A stretch of DNA of 64,000 nt, from positions 7,876,501-7,940,500 of the forward strand of contig NC_084923.1 of the NCBI RefSeq assembly GCF_958298935.1. The letters are read 5' to 3'. Positions within the stretch are counted from its first letter, which is position 1, and each line of letters begins with the position of its first letter. Of this stretch, positions 48,214 to 59,700 are shown in pieces. Origin of the DNA: Phragmites australis (taxonomy: Eukaryota > Streptophyta > Magnoliopsida > Poales > Poaceae). The translations under genes and the position numbers were made by a program. Under the pieces are notes generated by a model. It was given only the letters and a program-made list of their open reading frames with translations. It did not search any database and was not told the origin of the DNA.

Positions 48214-50060
48214 TCACTGTCTTTTGGATTCTGTTTGCTGGTTGGACCCCCCTAAGATAGGCAACACCACATTGTACCCATTGGTCAAGGTATTGACTAA
48301 TTTGCTACTTTCTGGTGGTGGCTCGATTGCTGGCCTTGGCGGAGGCGGGGGCAGATCACCCCGTATGTTCAGTTGTCTGTTTTGATCAAATTGGATTGGT
48401 GGTGCGGGTGCGAATTGTGGTGCTGGAACTTGATTCCATTGGTTTGGAAACATCATGCTTTGATTGTGGTTCTGCCAACCTTCGCCTCTTGCGAAGCCTG
48501 TTGTGTGGTGAACCACTCGTTCGTTATCTGCTGTCGGTTTTGCTAAACTTTGCTTCATGGCCACGACTTGTGGACAATGTTTAGTCCGGTGGCCTGCTCC
48601 TTCACCGTGCAGTTCACAGTAAAAAGTTGTTTGGTCATGCGAAAGTCGACCACCTCTACCTCCGCGGCCTCTTCCCCTGCTTGTCCGGCCCCCTCTATTG
48701 GATAAACTGTAAGCTTCGCACGAATTTTGAAATGCTTCAGGCGGGCCAGGGTCGATCTGGTTGATTTCTTTTTGCCGCGGATGATCCGGACCTTCAGGTT
48801 TTCTTGGTCGTTGGGGTCTATCTCTCGGGTTGCTTGGAACTGTCTCCCTATTTGGTGCATGTTTTGCTCTTGAGGCAGTAAACTCGTTTTTCCTTCGTAG
48901 ATGATCTAATTCAGACCTTGAGTATTCTTTCATCTTGTTCAATAACTCTTGAACGCTTGCGGGTCTTTTTCTAGTGAGCTTCGCTGCTAAAATGCCTCCT
49001 CTGATTCCCTGAATTGCAGCATCGATGATGGTATCTTCGCTCAATCCCTTCGCCTGACATCATATGTGAACGAATCGGCGCATGTAGCTTTGTAAAGTTT
49101 CTGTCGGTTGTTGCTTCAGGGCGAAGAGGTCAGTTGCGGTAATGTTGTCTGCTCGGTTTCCTTGGAAGTTGCTGTATAGGGCAGCCCGCAACTGCTCCCA
49201 GGAATGTATGGACCCCGGGGGCAGGGCGGAGTACCATGACCTTGCTATTCCCTTGATTGCCAAGACAAAAGCCTTCGCCAAAGTTACACCATCACCTCCA
49301 GCTGACTCCACGGCTGCCTCGAAGCTCATGACAAATTCTTTCGGATCCAACTCTCCATCGAACATGACCACCCTAGGCATCTTGAATCCTATCGGCCATG
49401 GCTGATTTTGTAGGTCCATTGCCAGGGGTGATTCAGGGTCTCCTGTGGAAGATCTTCGCCGAACTTCTTGCGAAGCCCGTATGTAATCTCTTGGTGGCGT
49501 TGGTCGGCGAGAGATGCCTTCTGTTTGAAGTATATCAATTTCTTCTTGGAGCCTCTCCAACGCCTTTTTTGCTTCCTCCGCCCTACAGCGGTACTCCGCA
49601 GCTTTCCGGGATGCTGCTAGGCCGTCCAACATGCGCTTTTTGTGTGCAATCGGTCTTTCCAACTCCTCAGCCTCTAATCTATCATTTCGTTCTTCGTTTG
49701 TTTCTTCATCATGTTCTGACTCGGCGAAGTCGTCTAGGTCCTCCCATTCTTCGCTTCGGCCTCTGTCGCCTTGTTTTTCCGGAACATCGAAGCGAATGCG
49801 ATCTATCGGCTCCATGATTGGCATTTGCTCGGCATCCACTCGCAGTGTGTCGTCATGTCGGCCATCGGCAGTTTGTTGTTGCGCTGTGTCAACTTCGCAA
49901 TTCTGGCGTTGTGCGGCCGAAGCCCCCCCCCCCCCGGTTGAGGCATTTCCTGATTCTGGTACCACTGGGGCGGTTCGATCGGCCAAGGTCCGACTGTGGC
50001 TGTTAGTTCTAGCAGCGCCTCCGCTCCTCCAAGTGGCTTCGCTTTCTTTTTCGGTGGCAT
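48214..50060 (-). pseudogene. Gag region of the Tat element, frameshifted at a C13/G13 run
   Basis: The start is MPPKKKAKPLGG at 50060, supported by the parallel start MSPKKKSK in the relic at 25881. The frame enters a run of 13 identical bases (49923-49935) and the gag-like sequence continues in another frame. Capsid motifs include VMSFEAAVESAGGDGVTLAK and LFALKQQPTETLQSYMRRF. A TGA near 49060 replaces an expected Arg codon. The frame continues with SEDTIIDAAIQGIRGG and ends with a knuckle-like CELHGEGAGHRTKHC. In family members gag forms the particle shell and binds RNA. Confidence 0.82.
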
Positions 50061-50072
50061 GCCTTCGTGGGT

Positions 50073-50095
50073 TCGATCCCCCGGACGGCGCCAAT
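50073..50095 (-). promoter_or_regulatory. Primer binding site of the Tat element
   Basis: On the minus strand, directly after the 5' LTR end CAACA, it reads ATTGGCGCCGTCCGGGGGAT. This TGGCGCC type is shared with the non-autonomous element at 22217. Confidence 0.85.
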
Positions 50096-50691
50096 TGTTG
50101 GGATCGAAGTCCCAGACAAGATGGGGCCTTCGGGGGTAGAACTGACGAAGGCCCGTTATGTGACGTGTACTGGAGAGTGAACAGTCTGGAATCCTGTTTA
50201 CGTTTACACTGTGGCTCTATTTATAGCCCACACCCCCGCAATCACAGACCCGGTTTACACTTATTACCCCCTAACCTACTACATTCCCGGAATATCCGGG
50301 GGCAATATGGTACAATTAAACATGGTCCCATAATCACAACAGTGCCCATGACAGCTGGGCCCACTATCCGACTATTTCTCAACCGAAGGGTGTCGAAGTC
50401 ATCTCCATCCATCCTTCTAATGAGCTGCCTCTACCATCTCCAAGCGAAGCCTTGATCTTGTCTTCGCCACCACCAGGCGAAGGCCTGGCTCGGTCGTCAC
50501 CGCTTCCAGGCGAAGGCCTGGTCCCGTCTTCGCTGCCTCCTGTCGAAGGCCTGGAGCGCGAACTGTAGCTTTGCCGGGTAGTCGGGGCAGACCAGTCTTC
50601 GCATCCATCGGACCGGTTGTGGATGACTCCAACTCCAACTAACTTCGCAGTTGCCATCGGGTATGGGGACGGCTGGGGATGATCCCCAACA
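50096..50691 (-). repeat. 5' LTR of the Tat element, with TATA box
   Basis: The 596-bp partner of 38486-39080. A ctatttatag core at 50217-50226 reads CTATAAATAG on the minus strand and would drive the gag-pol transcript. TSD taggc follows at 50692-50696. Confidence 0.93.
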
Positions 50692-50993
50692 TAGGCGTAT
50701 TGGCGCGTCTACGCTGTGTCTGTTTTTTTCATAGAATATGACAAAAGAAGACTAAAAAATTATGTTCACCAATTTTGGCATCTCAATATTTATTTATGAA
50801 TTTATTAATATTTAACACATTTATTTAATTATAGGAAAAAAATATTTTTTTATATATGCACATAATTTTAATATGTAGACGACAATGGTACGAACCTAAC
50901 AAAATTTGTTTTATATTTTTTGAGTTTTAGATATTTTTCTGTGCATTTTAGATTATTTCAACCGATTTATCAATATAACTATTATACTATCGG

Positions 50994-52470
50994 TGAATCA
51001 GGAACCAGGGGTCCCCGAATCCTGAGGACAGACCAGCAATCCACCACGTGGCACCATCCCGCGGGGTCACCTCCGCGTGGTAAAAAAGACTAAGTCCGCT
51101 CGGGGCCACAATCAGTGGTACCCGAGTACCCGGGTTCCCCGATGATCTGCGAAGACTAAAGTGACTGGGGAGAAAGTGCTCGGGGAGGTGAACAGTGACC
51201 CTCGAGCACCCAAGTCCCTCGATGACTAGGAGAACCGAGTACCAGGAGAGGTGTGCCCGAGGCTGCGAGCAGTAGCCCCCCGGGCACCCGAGTACCCCGA
51301 GGACTCAAGGAAGTTAGTTCCGGGAGAGAGTGCTCGGGGCTGCGGGCAGCGACCTCCGAGCACTCGGTTCCCCGAGGTTCCGTACAGTCAAGTCCGGGAG
51401 AGAGTGCTCGGGCCATGAACTGTGGCCCCCGAGCCCTCAGTTTCCCGAGAACCAAGAGAGGGCATTCTCGGGAGAGAGTGCTCGGGGAGGTGAACAGTGA
51501 CCCCTGAGCACTCGGTTCCCCGACGACCTAGGAAGCCCCCCGTCAGTGGCCCCCACAGGGGTCCAACGATGAGGTATCAGCCAGTGAAAGGCTCGAGGCC
51601 GCATTTAAGAGCGTGCGTGGCCTATCACCTCCAACTACTCCCGCCACGCTCGGTGTCAGTTCCCGCCATATTCTGGCAGAAGGGCGTGGGGACATTTAAT
51701 ACGCGGGTCCCATCCCGTGCCATCCGGCGCGCCTCGGGATAGCATCGCAAGGCCCGAGGCGTTCCGTCTGCCGCGATGCTGTGGCAGGCAAACAAGACCG
51801 GGCGGGCATGCCAGGCCGCTCTGCGGCTGCCCGGTGGGCCCTCTCCACGGCGCCCGTTGCCAGCGCCATCATGACGACTGAAGACCGGGCGCGGGGCGCG
51901 TTTTCAACCCCCGTCACTTCGCGCAGAGGCTATGATGACGCCTTTTCCATTTATGGCGCCTTGGAACTCGCGCCCTCCCATTCGGGACACGCTACCACCG
52001 GCGGGTATTTAAAGCGACCGGCAGCACGGATAAAGACAGGGTCTAAAGTCTGAAGGGTGAATTAATTGATAGGCAACGCTCGAACTCTCAGACAGGTACA
52101 CACAGAGTCCAACAAAGATCGAAGAATACCTTCGTACGAGCATAGAAACCGAAGAATAAGGAGCCTTAGGCTCTAGGATAGACAGACATCCTTGTAACTA
52201 GCACATTTCTGAGAGACATTCTCACGGCATTTATAGCATCCATATAGGAGTAGGGTGTTACGCGCAGTGCGGCCCGAACCTGTCTAAAAATCCCCCAACG
52301 CATTTACTCTTTTCTGCATTAGATCATTCCTCACCACCTGCCACTGCATTCATATCCATTTATTTCTCCAGCAAACATATTCAGAATCATCCCTCCGGCC
52401 GAATCTATAAAAAGGGGTCCCTCAGGATTCCTACGACAAGAGCTAACCCTCCAACATATACTTTCGCTAT
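50994..52470 (+). repeat. Probable solo LTR with palindrome array (boundaries approximate)
   Basis: A GC-rich block inside AT-rich intron sequence starts tgaatcaggaaccaggggtc and ends near 52470. At 51115-51535 there are about four or five units of 80-110 bp. Each has gtgctcgggg and a reverse partner (cccgagcac or close) around a short spacer. Two TATA-like sites, gggtatttaaag (near 52006) and tctataaaaagg (near 52402), suit an LTR promoter. No TSD could be matched and no coding was seen. Confidence 0.5.
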
Positions 52471-52496
52471 TTTTCTAGAATTCCCTAAAAAATTAT

Positions 52497-52612
52497 ATTA
52501 TACATGTAAATATATGTATACGTATATACATACATATATGTATATATACACATATACATATATGTATACATATGTGTATCTATATCCGTATATATACATG
52601 TATACAAACATA
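52497..52612. repeat. AT/AC microsatellite tract
   Basis: Repetitive tatatgtatacgtatatac-like alternation of purine and pyrimidine, largely self-complementary. Confidence 0.85.
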
Positions 52613-54665
52613 AGACACACATGGACAGTAGCTACAGTACCATGGACCTAGCATCCCTCCAATTCTTGGAGCTTTAATATATAGTATTGATTATAGAAAG
52701 GAGCTATTGACAAATTTTTTAAGAGTAATACAAGCAGTTAAGAAACTCAGATGAATTGGCGATGGTTATTGTGGAGGAATAACTTAATAGGAATTCAGAA
52801 GACCAAGGCCCTATAGAAAGAAATATTGACATCAATAAAGATGATAACAGTGTGAGTGATCATGAGTATATATTTAATTTATTTATCGGTGTTGATAAAG
52901 AACCGATTTTTCCTATAGATATCTATGATCCAAGAAATTGGAGAAATCTTGATAACAAAGCAAGGGTCATATTAGTTGAGAAGGGACCTATAAAAGAAGA
53001 AAATCTTAAATTCATTTTAGATGGTAACTCAAGACATTTTCATATGCTCATTATTCTAGAATAATGAGCAATAGAGAGATACATAACATAAAATGGTTGG
53101 TTTATTCTAAGCTTGTGTTGAGATGATTGTAGAATTTGATTTGATAATGCATGACCACCTTAGAGTATTCAAAACAATGAAATTCATTATCATTATCTCA
53201 GTCATCAAAATCAACTTGTGGATTCGTTACAAATACTATCTTAAAAATTATCAAAAGACTAAATATTTATCCATTATCCTTGACCATACCCCATATATGA
53301 GTCATGAAGAACAAATAACTTTGATAGTTCGATGTGTCAATATGTATGAGGGAAAACAAAAATTTAGAGTACTTTATAGGGTTCTTGAAGGTGGATGATG
53401 CATCCGATTTGGAGCTTTTTAATGTATTGCTTGAATTCATGAAGTCCTTTGGTCTTAATATTGATGATACTAGGGTTAAGGTTATGACAATAATTTAAAT
53501 ATCAAAGAAAAATACCAGAGGGTAAAAAAGAAGATTGCTTGATATCAATCCAAGAGCTTTATATATGTCATGCGCTTGTCATAGTCTTAATTTTACTCAT
53601 TGTGACATGGAAAAACTATGTGTTCAAAGTTGTTTTATTTTTCAGTATTGTACAACAAATATATGTATTATTTTATGGTTCTACCAAAAGATGGATAGTT
53701 TTGCTTGACCATGTTTCAAGTTTAACTGTGAAATCATTGAGCAATATCCGTTAGAAGAGTCAAATCAACAATATTAAAGCAATTAGATATCAAGCTTCTC
53801 ATCTAAGGTCAGCTTTGTTTGAGTTACATCAAACTTATGATATCGAACCCAAGGACAAGAGTGATGTAAAAAATTTATTCGACGTTCTTGGTAGCTTTGA
53901 GTTTATAATTGGTATGGTTATTTGGTATGCCATTTTATTTACTGTAAATAATGTGAGTAAAAAGTTGCAATCATTATCCATGTGCATCGACTATATCTTG
54001 CACCAAATTGAAGGTATGATTTAATACTTTGAGAAGTATAGAAATGAAGGGTACGTATCTAGTTTGAACATTGCCAAAGATCTTGCATCTGAAATGGGTG
54101 TTGAGCCATCGTTTCCAGTAAAATGCCATGTTCTTAGAAAGAAACAATTTGATGAAATTGATTGTTGAGAAGGTCTTTGAAGTTAGTTACTTGTTTTGTC
54201 ATGGTTGATATAGCAACAATTTTATTGAAAAATATATTTGAAGAACTACAAGTGTTTAAAGGTATATTCGGATTTTTACTGAGTTCAAACACATTGAAGT
54301 CACTGAATGATATTGAACTAACAGATTATTGCACTAAAATTGTAAAAACTACCTCTTTACATGGTTCATCTAATATGGAGTTAAATGATCTAATATATGA
54401 ATTAATGATTATGCAATTTACTTTGCCGAATAGAACAATGTCTACTATTGAGATTTTTAAATTTGTTAGAGAAGTGGACTGTTATCCTAATATTTCTATT
54501 GCTTATCAAATCTTATTTACTATGCATGTGACTGTAGCATCGGCTGAAAGAAGCTTTTCAAAATTGAAGTTATTGAAGAACTATTAGAGTTAAGTAATGT
54601 CTCAAGAAAAACTAAATGATTTGGCGATATTATGTATTAAGAAGAATTTTGCTAGATTAGATTAA

Positions 54666-55121
54666 TATTGATACTATCATTACTGACTTCGCTTCTGTAA
54701 ATGTTAGAAAAAATTGTTTTAGATAATCTCTACCGGTAAAATGTTTTTTATAGTAGTCTATATGTTATAATTTTGATTTTTTTAATATATCACCGTTAGA
54801 AGTAACAATTTTTTTAATATTCAAAATATTATCTTTACAATTGATATATAAATATTTTAAAGTTTATGTTTAATAGCCCTCTGTTTTTAGTTTCGTCTTG
54901 TGCCATCGAAAGACCAGCCCTAGAAAAATGAGCAACTGCCGCATTGGTACTTAAAAGGAATAATGCATTAGACATACTTAATGCATGAGTAAGTCAGAAA
55001 GGAGACAGCCGTGCAAACATGTGTGTGCTAACGACCGGTCAATCTCCAATTTGCTCAGCAATACAAAAGTAAATTGGCCTCGTTCTTCCATCCAGCGTCC
55101 CAAAATATTTTTACGACGTTA
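54666..55121. other. Sequence between the hAT relic and the solo LTR
   Basis: AT-rich. It contains the possible hAT right end (gaccagccctag, 54912-54923) and TSD cgtta at 55117-55121. No gene is recognised. Confidence 0.4.
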
Positions 55122-58100
55122 TATCACGTCCCAAATTTTTAATCACGCAATTAAACATAATTATGTTTTTAAGCATTATATTTAAATTTGCGTAATTCTA
55201 ATTCGGATTACTAATGCAATTCGTTTGAGATCATTTGGATGAGAGAAAGAAATTTAGTAGAGAAAAGAATTAAATTCGTAGTTAAAATATATCTCTTTCT
55301 CTATAACATGTGGGACCCACCCGGCCCCACCATCCCTCCCTCCACTTGGGCAGCAGCCCCACTGCTCCCTCACTCCCACTCACGTGCCTCTCTCCTCTCC
55401 CAACCAGCCAAAGCAAGAGAGCAAGAGCTCACTCTCCCTCTCACTTCCTCTCTCCTTTCTCCCTCAAATCCACGCTCTAGGAGCCGAATCAAGGTATGCA
55501 TATAGTACCATTGCGATCACAAGCTCACAAGCATTCCATTCCTCCAATTTGTTTGCTCATTCCCGAAGGATTTGAGCCGGATTTGGTGTCTTTTGGTGTT
55601 ATGGTTGAAATGTAAAGAACACCGGATTTCTTTGTCTTCCGAGCTTTTCCCTCTATTTCCTCCTTCAATCGACGGTCCACAACCTTGGTAAAGGACTTTG
55701 GGTGAGTCCCTTAAACTCCCATGGCAAGAATCCACCTTTGGATGGTTGGATTTCGAATTTTGAGCTACGGGTTTAAAGTTCATGAGTTCTTGATGAATTA
55801 GAAGCAATAGCCGAGTTTTGGTCGATTTCGACGTATGCATGTTGTCCTATGTGGTGGAGGAAGTCAATGTGATGCTCTAGGTTCAAGTCCCCACTCCAAA
55901 TATCACCGGAATCGTCGTCGATGAGCTCCCCAAGTGCACCCGGCGACTCCTAGCGGTCTGACCGCCACCCCAGGCCAGTCAGACCGCCAGGGGCCAAAAC
56001 ACTCTGTACTGGGGCGGTCTGACCGCGTTTTCGGCGGTCTAACCGTGAGTCTTGGCGGTCTGACCGCCAGTGACCCTCGGTCTGACCGCTGTACACCCAC
56101 ACAGCACATTTACTGCTTGCTGAAACTTGTAAAATTCATAATAAATTCTCTGTAGCTCAAAAAATTATGAAACAAATTTTGTTGGTTTTATAATAACCTA
56201 CTCTACCTATTAAAATATCTCCAGACATGAAATAATGAATTAAATTTCTGAGATTAATTAATTAGGTTAAAGCTTCATTAATTCACCGTTAATTCATCAT
56301 AAGTCCAAAATTGATGAATCCAATTTTTTTAGTTTCCTTATGACTTGTTCTATCTAGGAAAAATATTTTCATCCATTATATGAATATTTTGGCATGTATT
56401 TGCACTTTATTCATACTCATTGCATTGCACGCGTTGATCCTTTTTAGAGAACGTCGATCCGTCGATCCCGGAGGCCGAGGTCGATCTCGACGTGCCGCAC
56501 CTTTGTGAACCAGTGCATCAAGGCAAGCATCTATCATATTGCACGGTGTTAACTTGAAAGTCTAAAGCGTTATCTATACTTATGTATGTATGCATGTGTC
56601 GGGTACCTTTGGGTAGAACCTATGCCGTTACATTCTTCTACTTTGGTCACAAGTTCATGTATGTTCCTTGAAGCCTAGAGATGATGTCGATGTCTAAAGG
56701 TCTTCGCTATGCTTAGCAATGCTTAGGTATTTCGGTAGAAGTCGAACGACGGTGTTCTCCGTTGTTCGCGATGATAGGATCTGCTACTGTTTACAATTAC
56801 ATTTTGATGGTGATGGTATGGTTGGTGAGTGGTGAGTATGAGATGAGGTGTGAACGGTGCTAGGAGGGTGCTTAGCCTGCCCGGATGTGGAGTTCCCCTG
56901 GGTAGGACGGTAGAGAAAAACCAGGCATCGTAGACCGTTTGCACCGGTTAAGTACCGATCGTCGGGGTTGTTGGCTTTAGCACTTACCTTACTCACCACA
57001 TGCCGATCTAATGGTAAGGCGAGCCGAATACCTTCGCAGATGTGGCTTTGTGGGCGTGAACAACGACGGTCTGAGCGGGCGGGCTTGTAAACGGTACTAG
57101 TTTGCTCAGGGATTAGTTCTAGTACCGCCGCGCCTAGCATTGCATGCCCCACACGGTTGGGGCTGGTTGAGAAAGGTTGTCACGAGTACCCCCTTGTGTG
57201 CACTTTGGCCGGTGGCACAAGCTGAATGGTCCTCGTGTCGTGTGGGTCCAGGAGTATCCCCCTGCAGGGTGTATAAACATTTCGAAATGCCATGCTCTCG
57301 GTCATGAGCATGCTATTGTTTCATCTGCACCGGTCGTAGAGTTCTCGTTGTGGTTTGTGGATGATGGAATGAGGTTGATGGGTGGGCATGTGATTTTGGT
57401 CTGGGTATGGTGGTTGGTGGTTCGAGTTGGCACTTGTTCACATTGATATACTTGTTATTACTTTTATATATGCTCAGTTGTTGGTTATGGCAAGGTAGTT
57501 TCATATATGTTGGTTAAACTAGTTGCTCACACATACGTCCAGGTTGCTTACCGCTTAATTAACTTAACCATGTTAATTCTTGCTACCAGCTTAATGCATG
57601 ATCCTTGGAGTCGGGAATATATATATATGTACTCATACTGTGTAAGACTTGCGAGTACCTTCGTACTCAGAATGCTGCCCTTAAGTTGTTGCAGGTTCAC
57701 AGGTTGGCGAGGAAGAGGCGCTGTTTGGCTACTTTGTGCCTGCCGATCAGGGTGACGAGCAGGAATAGCACATTCTACTCCGAACTCGGTGCTCTTGGTA
57801 TGGAGCCTAAGGGCATATGGCTCCATATCCTTTTGTTGTATAGTTTATTTTCTTCCACTGCATAGATCTTCTGTTGGTTAGGAGTTGAGGGGTTTTGTCT
57901 CCTCCTAGCTCGTTTTTGTTGTAAACTGTTGAAATCAGCTGCATGCTTAATACTTGTAATATAAATGTTTATTACTCGCTCTTTATTAAGCTATGTTGTG
58001 ATGTACATGTTGGAAGGCATGTGTTCTGATCCTTGGGCACAAAACACGTGCCAGGACTGCCGGAGCGGTATTTTGATTAATCGTCGAGGTTGTGATTATG

Positions 58101-58152
58101 TTAATGATCCGCCCGATGATTAGTTCGAATACTGTTTGGACGGGTCCTCACA
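55122..58152 (+). repeat. Solo LTR of a long-LTR gypsy-like family (3.0 kb)
   Basis: The segment starts TATCACGTCCC (TG mutated to TA), ends GGTCCTCACA, and is flanked by TSD cgtta (55117-55121 and 58153-58157). The interior has no gag or pol. A CT-rich block at 55320-55480 and the following sequence are similar to 63370-63620, another copy of the family. At 55948-56095 a ggcggtctgaccgcc palindrome and variants recur about six times. Recombination between two LTRs is the usual origin of such solo copies. Confidence 0.82.
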
Positions 58153-58157
58153 CGTTA

Positions 58158-59700
58158 AATGTTAATTCCTACCATACAGTCAACAAATATTATCACTTGA
58201 ACGTATAAAAAAAACCGTGATGCGACCGCACGCCACAAGAAATGATTTGGACCGCGGTAAGAAATCACAATCCCCCGCGTTCAGGAATCTCGCGACGTGA
58301 CTTCGATGCTGCGCTCAATTCGCCTTCTCAGGCAGCTGAGCTCATGGGTGGACTAACGCCCTGGCAGTAAGGCTAACCATGGGTCAGGTTTTGTTGGATT
58401 TGGATACAGAAAAATCATGCTCAACTCGAAACACGACATCTCTATACTGATATGTGCCTGAAGTAATAAATGGATGAAAATTTAAACTCAAACCCGTCAG
58501 ACGCTTATCAGGTTTAGGCTACCAGGCGCGTCCTGCCTGTCACGCGGGCGAGAAAATAGCCAAATGACAGGCTTGGCACAGACGATTGTGTGCCACTGTG
58601 GAACGTGCTGCGGCCTGAGAGAGGGTGCGTGTCAGGTAGCTAGGTGGAATCCACCAGGTGTCCCGTGACTCAAATTCGCAGGCTAGGGACCGCACGCTAG
58701 CTCCAACTCGAGTCGACTCTCCATGCCGCGAGGGGCCCACTGGCTGCTGTGTGCTGAGATCTGAGCCATGGCACCACGCCCTGCACCCCGCGACGCGCGA
58801 CTCCCCACAGGCATGCACATGCCGGCCCTGTAATGTGTTAAGCTAGGCTACATGTATATGCATTTACCGGGTGATCCATGGGCACCCACGGGCGAAATAC
58901 AAAATTCAAACTTGACCTAACCCAATTCGAATATCCGATCCATCAAAACTAGGTGAAATTGTGACCCAAACCTATCGGGTCCGGAACCCGTGGATACCAT
59001 GCACATGTCCAATTGCTAGTGGTGCTCAAGTTGCTAACTCCATATCAAATTTAAAATTTGTATATTAAAATATTTATTTTTAATTTAAAATAAAAATAGA
59101 TGGTTCATTCAAACATCTCCAATGAACTTATAGCTTCAATACTATAAGTTTTAAAACTATACATACATAGCTCCAGAAAATGCAGCGTGGGGCCTTGCTG
59201 CAGCGCTCAATCCGCCATCTGAACCCACAACCTGGAAATGCTTGAAACGTGCCGCATGCGCGCGCTCGCGATCAAAATGTTCTGCGAAATTTCCCTCGCT
59301 GACGAGTGGCGTCGACACTTGGGCGCAATACGAATCGCCACCATAAGGATTTCGAACAAGGAAAATCGTGCGCAGAATCTTACAGGTCAGCACATCCTGT
59401 AGAGTGGTAAAATAGTGCGCGGTCCACGCATCGGTGTCGATCACGTATGTGTTGAGCCACACCGTTCTCCGTGGGGAATTTCTATCGGACTGCGTTTTTC
59501 AGTTTCAGTTTCCGCGTGCGATCGGTCGCGATCAGGCAGGTCGCAAACTGGTAGCCCGGCCACGGGCGCATCCGGTAGGTCCAGGTTGGGCTTGACAAGC
59601 CGGCTCGCTGATCACGTACACGCGCTATTTCTCTATCTTGGCACGTCCATTTCATCAGCGGCTTGTTTAATTATTATCAACCGCGTCTACAGTAGAGAGA
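58158..59700. other. Intergenic stretch, no gene supported
   Basis: Mixed composition. A minus-strand ORF of 101 codons (59157-59462) has no recognisable domain, splice partners or repeats. Near 59040-59100 is a short AT-rich tract. Confidence 0.45.

Larger units (their letters stand above)
38486..50691 (-). mobile_element. Tat-lineage Ty3/gypsy retrotransposon with antisense accessory gene (12.2 kb)
   Basis: LTRs at 38486-39080 and 50096-50691 differ by roughly 3% by eye. They are flanked by TSD taggc (38481-38485 and 50692-50696). On the minus strand the order is 5' LTR, TGGCGCCGTCCGGGGG primer site, gag, protease, RT, RNase H and integrase. Then come a 103-bp tandem array, an accessory gene on the opposite strand, a polypurine tract (39081-39090) and the 3' LTR. 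Extra ORFs between pol and the 3' LTR, in either orientation, are known in the Tat lineage. gag and pol carry several stops and frameshifts, so this copy is not autonomous now. Confidence 0.93.
38367..54665 (+). pseudogene. hAT-family (TTF-type/ZMYM1-like) transposase pseudogene, split by retroelements
   Basis: A first exon at 38367-38441 (MSSRKNASDSEKRKNKNRVD) is followed after about 14 kb by an AG acceptor at 52695-52696 and the continuation KGAIDKFFKS. Further pieces on the plus strand: [20 protein letters not shown] (near 52920), SIILDHTPYMSHEEQITLIV (near 53270), VLLDHVSSLTVKSLSNIR (near 53700) and the C-terminal hAT dimerisation block TMHVTVASAERSFSKLKLLK (near 54521-54580). Transposases of this family excise and reinsert hAT elements. 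This copy has numerous stops, an internal deletion near 53115, and no zinc-finger region. A 12.2-kb gypsy element and a further LTR lie in what looks like its first intron. A possible right terminal repeat (gaccagccctag) is near 54912; the left one was not found. Confidence 0.72.

Noticed and set aside
59157..59462. Minus-strand ORF of 101 codons
   Set aside because: No recognisable domain, splice sites or neighbouring exons; length is within chance for this composition.
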